This document shows, piece by piece, positions 15,527-22,830 of a stretch of 31,482 bases of DNA. The notes beneath the pieces were generated by a model. The model did no database searches. It was not told the origin of the DNA and saw nothing but the letters and a program-made list of their open reading frames with translations. Source of the DNA: Thalassovita sp. (lineage in GTDB: Bacteria; Pseudomonadota; Alphaproteobacteria; Rhodobacterales; Rhodobacteraceae); contig JARGPB010000029.1 in the NCBI GenBank assembly GCA_029212905.1, forward strand, positions 1-31,482, written 5' to 3'. A program made the position numbers and the translations under genes. How positions within the stretch are numbered: position 1 is the first letter of the stretch; each line of letters starts with the position of its first letter.

Positions 15527-16159
15527 TTATTTTGTGCCAAACATCCGGTCACCCGCATCACCTAGTCCGGGCATGATATAGCCTTTGTCGTTCAAACAGC
15601 GATCCAAAGAGGCCGTGACGATGGGCACATCGGGGTGGGCCTCTTTCATCCGGGCGACGCCTTCGGGGGCCGCCAGAAGGCACATAAACCGGATATTCTT
15701 GGCGCCCGCCTGTTTCAGCAAATCAATCGCCGCAGCCGAGGAGTTCCCCGTCGCCAGCATCGGATCGACGGCAATGACCAGGCGATCCTCCAGGTTTTCC
15801 GGCACCTTGAAATAGTATTGCACCGGCTCCAGGGTTTGCTCGTCACGGTACAGGCCGACGAACCCGACCCGCGCGGCGGGGATCAGTTCCAGCACGCCGT
15901 CCAGCAGGCCGTTACCCGCCCGCAGAATGGAAATCAGCGCCAGTTTCTTGCCCTCCAGAACCGGGGCGTCCATCGTTTCCATCGGGGTTTGGATGGTCTC
16001 GGTGGTCATCTCCATTTCGCTGGTGATCTCATAGGCCAACAGCTGGCTGATTTCCCGCAGAAGGCGACGGAAGCTCGCGGTCGAGGTGTCCTCCTTGCGC
16101 ATCAAGGTCAGTTTGTGCTGAACCAGCGGGTGGGTGACAACGGTCAGGTGCTCGGTCAT
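15527..16159 (-). CDS. upp: Uracil phosphoribosyltransferase
   Basis: Converts uracil plus PRPP to UMP, completing pyrimidine salvage after the deaminase and phosphorylase encoded upstream. The 210-aa length is standard. The PRPP loop is DPMLATGNSSAAAIDLLKQAG, with Asn-Ser where many orthologues have GGS, a variant I believe is common in this bacterial group. The C-terminal GLGDAGDRMFGTK is the uracil-binding signature. The start overlaps the add stop (ATGA). Last gene of the salvage operon. Confidence 0.95.
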   Translation of the reverse strand: MTEHLTVVTHPLVQHKLTLMRKEDTSTASFRRLLREISQLLAYEITSEMEMTTETIQTPMETMDAPVLEGKKLALISILRAGNGLLDGVLELIPAARVGFVGLYRDEQTLEPVQYYFKVPENLEDRLVIAVDPMLATGNSSAAAIDLLKQAGAKNIRFMCLLAAPEGVARMKEAHPDVPIVTASLDRCLNDKGYIMPGLGDAGDRMFGTK

Positions 16160-17142
16160 TGGGTCTCCAATCGTTTCAAGAGGCGCGCGCGTGTTCCCTC
16201 GTCACAGAAGGCCGCGTTGATCGCCGTCGTGTTCAGCGCAGCAAAGTCATCCGGCCCCCAGCCGAACGCCTGCTCCAGCGCCTCGAATTCCCGCGTCATC
16301 GAACTGTGAAAGAACGGCGGATCATCTGTTGATATCGTTACCTTTACGCCCGCGTCGCGCAGGGGTGCAATGGGGTGCGCCTTGATTTCCGGGTACAGGC
16401 CCAGCGCGATGTTCGATCCGGGGCAGATTTCCAGCACGGTGCCGGTATCCGCCAGCAGATCCACCAGCGCCGGGTCCTCGATGGCGCGCACGCCGTGGCC
16501 GATGCGTTCGACCCGCAGATCAGTGATGGCGTCGCGGATGGATTGCGGCCCACCCCATTCGCCAGCATGAGTGGTCAGACGCAGCCCCGCCTCGCGGGCG
16601 CAATCGAACGCCCAGGCAAAATCGCCCTGGCGCCCCATGGTTTCGTCCCCGCCCATGCCAAATCCAACGACCCAATCCCCCGCCGTTTCCGCCGCACAAA
16701 GCGCGGTTTCACGCGCCTTGTCCGGGCCGAAATGCCGGATACAGGTAACGATCCCCCGCAATGTAACGCCCAGCTCGGTCTCGGCCTGGGCCGCCGTTTC
16801 CTGCATCGCCAACAGATAGTCCCGCCACGCCCCCAGATCACGCCCCCCGCAGAAATCGGGGCTGACAAAGGTTTCAGCGTAGATCACGCCATTTTCAGCA
16901 CAGTCCTCCAGCACGGCGCGTGTCAGGCGCTGGTAATCCTCGGGCGATTTCAGCACCTCCGTCGCGGCCTCATAGACCTTCAGGAACTCGGGGAAATCCC
17001 GATAGGCATAGCGCCCGGCCTCGTCGAAAACCCCGTCCAGATTGACGGATTTTTCCTGTGCCATACCGCGGATCAACGCGGGCGGCGCGGCGCCCTCCAG
17101 ATGCAGGTGCAGCTCGATCTTGGGATACGATTTCCAGCTCAT
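16156..17142 (-). CDS. add: Adenosine deaminase
   Basis: Zinc enzyme that converts (deoxy)adenosine to (deoxy)inosine. Zinc ligands: the HxH of ELHLHLEGAAPP at the N-terminus, the histidine of LTTHAGEWGG, and the aspartate of VTISTDDPPFF. ERIGHGVRAIED carries the catalytic histidine segment. At 328 aa it is the usual size for bacterial Add. The adenine-deaminase branch is a close alternative, but the nucleoside-salvage neighbours favour adenosine. ATGA overlaps link it to deoB upstream and upp downstream. Confidence 0.9.
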   Translation of the reverse strand: MSWKSYPKIELHLHLEGAAPPALIRGMAQEKSVNLDGVFDEAGRYAYRDFPEFLKVYEAATEVLKSPEDYQRLTRAVLEDCAENGVIYAETFVSPDFCGGRDLGAWRDYLLAMQETAAQAETELGVTLRGIVTCIRHFGPDKARETALCAAETAGDWVVGFGMGGDETMGRQGDFAWAFDCAREAGLRLTTHAGEWGGPQSIRDAITDLRVERIGHGVRAIEDPALVDLLADTGTVLEICPGSNIALGLYPEIKAHPIAPLRDAGVKVTISTDDPPFFHSSMTREFEALEQAFGWGPDDFAALNTTAINAAFCDEGTRARLLKRLETQ

Positions 17143-18350
17143 AGAAAGCTCTTTCCGGGGCCTTGCGCGGGCACATCCAAATGGTCGGCGATACTGGCGG
17201 CGACATCGGTGAACATCACCGTGCCAACCGGCCTTGTGCCTACCCCATAGCCCAGCACCGGCACCCGTTCGCGCGTGTGATCCGTGCCGCGCCAGGTGGG
17301 GTCATTTCCGTGATCTGCGGTCACAATCAGCAGATCATCCGCCCGCAGACGCGGCAGGATTTTCCCCAGCTCCGCATCGAACCATTCCAACGCACGCGCA
17401 TAGCCAGACACGTCCCGCCGGTGCCCATACAGGCTGTCGAACTCTACGAAATTGGCAAAGGTCAGGCTACCGTCCTCGGCGGTGTCCACCAGATCTGACA
17501 GGTGCCGCATCAGCAGGGCATCCGGCCCTTTGCGCACCTCATCAATCCCCTGCATTGAAAAAATATCACCAATCTTTCCAATACCATATACCCTGAGCCC
17601 CGCGTCCGACACCCAATCACACAGCGTCGGGCTGGGGGGCGCAATAGCATAGTCATGCCGGTTCTGCGTGCGGGTAAATCCGGTCTCGGACGACCCGACA
17701 AAGGGCCGTGCGATCACCCGCCCCACTTTCATCGCGTGGACCTGCGGGGCGATGCCCGCGCACAGATCCAACAGCCGTTGCAGACCAAAGCTGTCCTCAT
17801 GCGCCGCGATCTGCAACACGCTATCCGCCGAGGTATAAACGATCGGCCAGCCGGTGCGCAGATGCTCGGCCCCCAGCCGCGCGATGATCTCGGTGCCCGA
17901 CGCATGGCAATTCCCCAGCACCCCGTCCGTGCCACTCAGTTCGGCCAGCGCTGCGGTCAGATCGGCGGGCAATGCAGGGGTCGTATCGGGAAAATAGCTC
18001 CAGTCCCACGGCACCGGCACCCCCGCCAATTCCCAATGCCCCGAGGGCGTATCCTTGCCGGGGCTTACTTCGGTCGCAGCCCCCCACAGCCCGGCCGGTT
18101 CGGCCTCCAGCCCCGGCATCGCATCGCCCGAGGCCAGGCGCACCGCCGCCCCCAGCCCCAGCCCGTCCAGCACCGGCAACCTCAGCGGCCCCGCGCGCTC
18201 CACCTCGGCGCGCCCCGCCGCGCAGTCCGCCGCAATATGCGCCACTGTATTCGCGCCAGTATCCGGCAGATCGCCGTTGAAAAACTGGCCCGCATCCGGT
18301 GCGCCGCCGATACCCACGCTATCAATCACCACCAAGAACGCCCGCGCCAT
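17139..18350 (-). CDS. deoB: Phosphopentomutase
   Basis: Interconverts (deoxy)ribose-1-phosphate and (deoxy)ribose-5-phosphate, moving the sugar released by deoA into central metabolism. The 403-aa protein has the alkaline-phosphatase-superfamily metal sites: VVIDSVGIGGAPDA at the N-terminus, NTVAHIA, and the C-terminal TADHGNDPTWRGTDHTRE. The insertion domain with SGHWELAG and SYFPDTTP is typical. Overlaps deoA by one base at its start and add by four at its end. Confidence 0.95.
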   Translation of the reverse strand: MARAFLVVIDSVGIGGAPDAGQFFNGDLPDTGANTVAHIAADCAAGRAEVERAGPLRLPVLDGLGLGAAVRLASGDAMPGLEAEPAGLWGAATEVSPGKDTPSGHWELAGVPVPWDWSYFPDTTPALPADLTAALAELSGTDGVLGNCHASGTEIIARLGAEHLRTGWPIVYTSADSVLQIAAHEDSFGLQRLLDLCAGIAPQVHAMKVGRVIARPFVGSSETGFTRTQNRHDYAIAPPSPTLCDWVSDAGLRVYGIGKIGDIFSMQGIDEVRKGPDALLMRHLSDLVDTAEDGSLTFANFVEFDSLYGHRRDVSGYARALEWFDAELGKILPRLRADDLLIVTADHGNDPTWRGTDHTRERVPVLGYGVGTRPVGTVMFTDVAASIADHLDVPAQGPGKSFL

Positions 18351-19654
18351 CAGCCAATCCTTTCGCGTATCAATGCGGGCACCTGTGGCGCATCCCCGGC
18401 CAGGGTCACAGCCCCGATCACCTGTGCCACCGCCCGATCCGCTGCGCCTTCGCGTGCGGCGTGGACACAGCCCAGCGGCTGGCCCTTTTCGAGCCAGGTC
18501 CCCAACGGCACCACGCCCGACAGCCCCACCGCCGGGTCCACCGGGTCGGTTTCCACATGACGCCCTCCGCCCAGGTCGACCACCGCAAGGCCCAGCGCCT
18601 GACCGTCCCAGCCCGCGACATAGCCCGACGCAGGCGCCGAGATCTCCCGAATGACGGGCGCCTCGGGCAGGAACCTTTGCCAGTTTTCGACAAAGCCAAC
18701 AGGCCCGCCCTGCTCGGCCACCATGCGGCCAAAATGATCCGCCGCGCGCCCGTCGGCAATACTGTTCAGAATCGCCTGCGCCCCCAAATCCACGCTGTCC
18801 GCCAATTGCGCATTCGCCAGCAGCACCCCGCCCAGCGCGGCGGTAATCTCCAGCAGATGCCCGGTTTCCCTCCCCGTCAGCACCCGCATCGAGCTGGCAA
18901 CCTCCAGCGCATTACCCAGATCGGGCGCCAAAGGCTGGCTCATATCCGTGATCAGCGCCGTGGTCGGGCACCCTGCGGCGTTCGACGTGCTGACCAATGC
19001 CTGCGCCAAAGCCCGCGCCTCCTCGGTCGTTTTCATAAACGCCCCAGCGCCAACCTTGACGTCCAGCACCAGCCCCTCCAGCCCGGCGGCCAGCTTCTTG
19101 GACAGGATCGAGGCCGTGATCAGATCCAGGCTCTCGACCGTGCTGGTCACATCCCGGATCGCATACAGCCGCTTGTCCGCCGGGGCGATGTCGGCGCTGG
19201 CGCTGACGATGGCACAGCCCGCCCGCTTGACGATATGGCGCAGCCGGGGTTCCTCGATACGGGTCTGGAAACCGGGGATCGCCTCTAACTTGTCCAACGT
19301 TCCGCCCGTATGGCCCAGGCCCCTGCCCGAAATCATCGGCACATAGGCCCCGCACGCCGCCAAAGCCGGCGCCAGGATCAGAGACACGCAATCCCCCACC
19401 CCCCCGGTCGAGTGTTTGTCCAACACGGGCCGATCCATATTCCAGCGCAGCACCCGTCCTGAATCGCGCATGGCCAGGGTCAGGGCCACGCGCCCGTCCT
19501 CGTCCAGCCCGTTCAGCAGAACGGCCATCGCAAACGCTCCGGCCTGTGCATCGCTCACCGTCTGATCCGCCAGCCCCTGTGCGAACCAGCCCAGATCTTT
19601 GGGGCCGACGGTCTGGCGATCCCGCAACCGGGCAATGATCGCGCGGGCATCCAT
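18350..19654 (-). CDS. deoA: Thymidine phosphorylase
   Basis: Phosphorolysis of thymidine and deoxyuridine to free base and deoxyribose-1-phosphate, which deoB then isomerises. The 434-aa protein carries the family signature DKHSTGGVGDCVSLILAPALAACG (phosphate and pyrimidine binding), GRGLGHTGGTLDKLEAIPGF, DVKVGAGAFM and the C-terminal barrel-sandwich domain. Five bases separate it from cdd. Confidence 0.95.
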   Translation of the reverse strand: MDARAIIARLRDRQTVGPKDLGWFAQGLADQTVSDAQAGAFAMAVLLNGLDEDGRVALTLAMRDSGRVLRWNMDRPVLDKHSTGGVGDCVSLILAPALAACGAYVPMISGRGLGHTGGTLDKLEAIPGFQTRIEEPRLRHIVKRAGCAIVSASADIAPADKRLYAIRDVTSTVESLDLITASILSKKLAAGLEGLVLDVKVGAGAFMKTTEEARALAQALVSTSNAAGCPTTALITDMSQPLAPDLGNALEVASSMRVLTGRETGHLLEITAALGGVLLANAQLADSVDLGAQAILNSIADGRAADHFGRMVAEQGGPVGFVENWQRFLPEAPVIREISAPASGYVAGWDGQALGLAVVDLGGGRHVETDPVDPAVGLSGVVPLGTWLEKGQPLGCVHAAREGAADRAVAQVIGAVTLAGDAPQVPALIRERIG

Positions 19655-19659
19655 ATGCG

Positions 19660-20058
19660 TCAGGCCCGGTCCATGTGAGATTGATCGAACGCGCCCGGCA
19701 GCAGTTCGGAAATCGTCATTGTCGTTTCCGCGCCATCCACCGTTGCCAGCCGTACCAAAGCATCGCCGCGCCCGAATTCGGCCAGTTTCTGACGGCAGCC
19801 GCCGCAGGGCGTGACCGGGTGCGGGCTGTCGGCAATCACGCAGACCTCGGTCAGCTCGGTTTCGCCTGCCGCGACCATGGCCGCGATCGCGCCGGCCTCG
19901 GCGCAGGTGCCTTCGGGATAGGCGACGTTTTCGACGTTACACCCGGTATACAGCGCACCCGATTTCGACCGGATCGCCGCGCCCACTTTGAACTTGGAAT
20001 AAGGCGCATAGGCATTTTCCCGCACAGCGCGGGCCGCATCCAGCAACGACATGTCCAT
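19660..20058 (-). CDS. cdd: Cytidine deaminase
   Basis: Zinc enzyme converting (deoxy)cytidine to (deoxy)uridine, feeding deoA. The 132-aa length is that of the homotetrameric type. Zinc ligands and catalytic Glu: CAEAGAIAAM (Cys-Ala-Glu) and PCGGCRQKL. The N-terminal AYAPYSKFKVGAAI is a clear family hallmark. ATG 20058 has CGGAGA close upstream; the in-frame ATG at 20052 is an alternative. First gene of the cdd-deoA-deoB-add-upp operon, divergent from maeB. Confidence 0.95.
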   Translation of the reverse strand: MDMSLLDAARAVRENAYAPYSKFKVGAAIRSKSGALYTGCNVENVAYPEGTCAEAGAIAAMVAAGETELTEVCVIADSPHPVTPCGGCRQKLAEFGRGDALVRLATVDGAETTMTISELLPGAFDQSHMDRA

Positions 20059-20165
20059 TTCTCCGATTGTCTGAGGGGACTTACGCGGGAACTGTGGTCC
20101 TGCCTGCGACTTTTTGCAAGCCTGCGCAGGTGATCGCTAACATCGGGTTCCCTTTGGTAAGCGAT

Positions 20166-20183
20166 TAGTTTAATACTAAACTA
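20166..20183. promoter_or_regulatory. Inverted repeat TAGTTTA-ATAC-TAAACTA upstream of maeB
   Basis: Perfect 7-bp arms with a 4-bp spacer. It lies 22 bp before the maeB start, in the 146-bp region it shares with divergent cdd. The spacer and right arm include TAATACT, which resembles a -10 element, so a protein bound here would block the maeB promoter. The regulator is unknown. Confidence 0.55.
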
Positions 20184-20204
20184 CCCAAGGCAGGGAGGCC
20201 CCAA

Positions 20205-22484
20205 ATGTCCGACAATCACAACGAAGCGCTGCGTCAAGCGGCGCTGTTTTACCATGAACACCCCAAGCCCGGTAAGCTTGAGATCCGCGCGACCAAGCCC
20301 CTGGCCAACGGTCGCGACCTTAGCCGCGCCTACTCTCCTGGCGTCGCCGAGGCCTGCCTGGAAATCAAGAAGGACGACGCAAACGCCAGCAAATATACGG
20401 CGCGCGGCAATTTGGTCGCGGTTGTGTCGAACGGAACGGCGGTTCTGGGGCTGGGAAATATCGGTCCGCTGGCCAGCAAACCCGTGATGGAAGGCAAGGC
20501 GGTCCTGTTCAAAAAGTTCGCCAATATCGATTGTTTTGACATTGAAGTAAATGAAACCGACCCCGAGAAACTGGCCGACATCGTTTGCGCATTAGAGCCC
20601 ACTTTCGGCGCGATCAACCTCGAGGACATCAAAGCCCCCGACTGTTTCATCGTCGAGAAACTGTGCCGCGAGCGGATGAACATCCCGGTTTTCCACGATG
20701 ACCAGCACGGCACCGCCATTGTCGTGGGGGCCGCCGCAAAGAACGCTCTGCACGTCGCAGGCAAGGCGTTCGAGGACATTAAAATCGTGTCGACCGGGGG
20801 TGGCGCCGCTGGGATCGCCTGCCTGAACATGCTGCTGAAACTGGGCGTAAAGCGCGAAAACGTCTGGCTGTGCGACGTGCACGGGCTGGTCTACGAAGGC
20901 CGGACCGAGGACATGAACCCGCAAAAAGCGGCCTATGCTCAGAAATCCGATCTGCGCACGCTGGATGATGTGATTGACGGCGCCGACATGTTTCTGGGTC
21001 TCTCTGGTCCCAACGTGCTCCGGCCCGAAATGGTCGCCAAGATGACCCGCCAGCCGATCGTTTTTGCCCTGGCCAACCCCACCCCGGAAATCCTGCCCGA
21101 AGAAACCCGCAAGGTCGCCCCCGACGCGATCATCGCCACTGGCCGCAGCGACTATCCGAACCAGGTGAATAACGTCCTGTGTTTCCCGTTCATCTTTCGC
21201 GGGGCGCTGGACGTCGGCGCGACCGAGATCAACGACGCCATGCAGCTGGCCTGTATCGAGGGCATTGCCGCTCTGGCCCGCGCCACCACCAGCGCCGAAG
21301 CCGCCGCCGCCTATCAGGGCGAAAGCATGAGCTTCGGCGTCGATTATCTGATCCCCAAACCCTTTGATCCGCGCCTGTCTGGCGTCGTGTCCACCGCCGT
21401 GGCCAAGGCCGCGATGGACAGCGGTGTCGCCACGCGTCCGTTGGACGACCTAGAGGGCTACAAGGCCAAGCTGACCCAATCGGTGTTCAAATCGGCCCTG
21501 CTGATGCGCCCCGTCTTCGAGGCCGCCCGCACTGCCAGTCGCCGCATCGTCTTTGCCGAGGGCGAGGACGAACGCGTTCTGCGCACCGCTCAGGCGATTC
21601 TCGAGGAAACCACCGAACAGCCGATCCTGATTGGCCGCCCCGAGGTCATGGAGCAGCGCATCGAACGTGCCGGGCTGAATATCCGCCCGTTCCAGGATTT
21701 CCACGTGGTGAATCCAGAAAATGACGCGCGGTATCGGGACTACTGGACCACCTATCACCAGCACATGGCCCGGCGCGGCGTGACCCCGGATCTGGCCAAG
21801 GCGATCATGCGCACCAACACCACCGCCATCGGCGCGATCATGGTTCACCGCGACGAGGCCGACAGCCTGATCTGCGGCACCTTTGGGGAATATCGCTGGC
21901 ATTTGAACTATGTCACCCAGTTGCTGGCGGACGAGGCCCGCCAACCCACCGGTGCCCTGTCCCTGATGATCCTCGAGGACGGCCCGCTGTTCATCGCGGA
22001 CACGCAGGTCACGACCGACCCCACCCCCGAGGAAATCGCCCGCACCGTCATGGGCGCCGCCCGCCACGTCCGCCGCTTTGGTCTGGAGCCGCGCATCGCG
22101 CTGTGTTCACAATCGCAATTCGGCAACCTCAACAGCGACACCGGCCAGCGGCAGCGCGCTGCTTTGGCGATCCTGGACAGCGCCCCGCGTGATTTCTGTT
22201 ACGAGGGCGAAATGAACGTGGATGCCGCGCTGGAACCCGAACTGCGCGAGCGCATTTTCCCCGACAGCCGCATGACAGGCGCCGCCAACGTGCTGGTTTT
22301 TGCCAATGCCGATGCGGCCAGTGGGGTGCGCAACATCCTCAAAGTCAAAGGCGAAGGCCTGGAGGTCGGGCCGCTCTTGATGGGCATGGGCAACCGGGCG
22401 CATATCGTGTCGCCGTCGATCACGCCGCGTGGATTGTTGAACATGGCGGCCATTGCCGGGACGCCTGTCGCGCAATACGGCTAG
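20205..22484 (+). CDS. maeB: NADP-dependent malic enzyme with phosphotransacetylase-like C-terminal domain
   Basis: Oxidative decarboxylation of malate to pyruvate, giving NADPH; in organisms growing on acetate, fatty acids or propionate it withdraws C4 acids from the TCA cycle. The 759-aa size is that of the fused MaeB type. Malic domains (1 to about 420): LSRAYSPGVAEACLEI, GTAVLGLGNIGPLASKPVMEGK, VFHDDQHGTAIV (metal site) and VSTGGGAAGIACLNML (NADP site). From about 430 it continues as a phosphotransacetylase-like domain, known in this family as regulatory and without Pta activity. GGGAGG is correctly placed before the ATG. Codon use is like its neighbours. Confidence 0.95.
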   Translation: MSDNHNEALRQAALFYHEHPKPGKLEIRATKPLANGRDLSRAYSPGVAEACLEIKKDDANASKYTARGNLVAVVSNGTAVLGLGNIGPLASKPVMEGKAVLFKKFANIDCFDIEVNETDPEKLADIVCALEPTFGAINLEDIKAPDCFIVEKLCRERMNIPVFHDDQHGTAIVVGAAAKNALHVAGKAFEDIKIVSTGGGAAGIACLNMLLKLGVKRENVWLCDVHGLVYEGRTEDMNPQKAAYAQKSDLRTLDDVIDGADMFLGLSGPNVLRPEMVAKMTRQPIVFALANPTPEILPEETRKVAPDAIIATGRSDYPNQVNNVLCFPFIFRGALDVGATEINDAMQLACIEGIAALARATTSAEAAAAYQGESMSFGVDYLIPKPFDPRLSGVVSTAVAKAAMDSGVATRPLDDLEGYKAKLTQSVFKSALLMRPVFEAARTASRRIVFAEGEDERVLRTAQAILEETTEQPILIGRPEVMEQRIERAGLNIRPFQDFHVVNPENDARYRDYWTTYHQHMARRGVTPDLAKAIMRTNTTAIGAIMVHRDEADSLICGTFGEYRWHLNYVTQLLADEARQPTGALSLMILEDGPLFIADTQVTTDPTPEEIARTVMGAARHVRRFGLEPRIALCSQSQFGNLNSDTGQRQRAALAILDSAPRDFCYEGEMNVDAALEPELRERIFPDSRMTGAANVLVFANADAASGVRNILKVKGEGLEVGPLLMGMGNRAHIVSPSITPRGLLNMAAIAGTPVAQYG

Positions 22485-22504
22485 GCCTTCTGAAAACATG
22501 TCTC

Positions 22505-22531
22505 AGGCGGGTCCATGTGGCCCGCCTTTTT
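22505..22531 (+). terminator. Intrinsic terminator after maeB
   Basis: AGGCGGG (22505-22511) pairs with CCCGCCT (22521-22527) over a 9-nt loop, followed by a T-run to 22531. The 3' arm and T-run are also the beginning of the tandem 12-bp repeat. Confidence 0.85.
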
Positions 22532-22584
22532 CGTGTCCTTTTTCGTGTCCTTTTTCGTGTCCTTTTTCGTGTCCTTATTCGCGT
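22525..22584. repeat. Tandem 12-bp repeat, unit CCTTTTTCGTGT, five copies
   Basis: Copies at 22525, 22537, 22549 and 22561 are identical; the fifth (22573-22584, CCTTATTCGCGT) has two changes. The array starts inside the terminator's 3' arm, so every unit repeats the terminator's T5 tail. The unit is a multiple of three, which explains the FVSF-type repeat in spurious translations. Slippage or duplication of the terminator tail is the simplest origin. Confidence 0.9.
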
Positions 22585-22636
22585 CCGGGGGCTTCGCAAT
22601 CTGGGGACACGTCAAATTCCCACACCCGCCCTCAGA

Positions 22637-22736
22637 TGTGCAAAACTTTGCAAAATTACCGCTTTCTTTACTGATATCAGTTCATTTTGGCGATATTTGC
22701 AAAACTTTTCCGTCAACTTCCCGCCAATTCTGCAAA
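22637..22736. promoter_or_regulatory. Cluster of TTTGCAAA-type (RamB/ScfR family) operator candidates before prpE
   Basis: AAAACTTTGCAAA lies at 22642-22654, with a second TGTGCAAA half at 22637-22644; TTTGCAAA recurs at 22696-22703 and a one-mismatch copy TCTGCAAA at 22729-22736. The first matches the RamB motif I remember from Corynebacterium (A-A/G-A-A-C-T-T-T-G-C-A-A-A), and TTTGCAAA pairs are reported for the alphaproteobacterial short-chain acyl-CoA regulator PccR. The region is AT-rich against GC-rich flanks. Apart from these sites, the repeat and the terminator, 22485-22830 holds no supported gene. Confidence 0.6.
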
Positions 22737-22830
22737 TTTTCTGCGCGAAACTGTCGCCCCCCATCCTATTTTCTTGCGTGAATCTGTGACGCTTCGTAAC
22801 ACAGTTACAACTCATAGGAGGAGGCATACA

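Noticed and set aside
22525..22584. Possible CRISPR or phage attachment repeat
   Set aside because: Units are 12 bp and directly abutting with no spacers, and no cas or integrase gene is near.
22515..22781. Small plus-strand ORF encoding a repeating FVSF hydrophobic peptide
   Set aside because: It is the translation of the 12-bp tandem repeat and operator region after a terminator; no Shine-Dalgarno.
22687..22830. 48-residue N-terminal extension of PrpE
   Set aside because: It lies within the TTTGCAAA operator region, is unlike PrpE, and a very strong ribosome binding site precedes ATG 22831.
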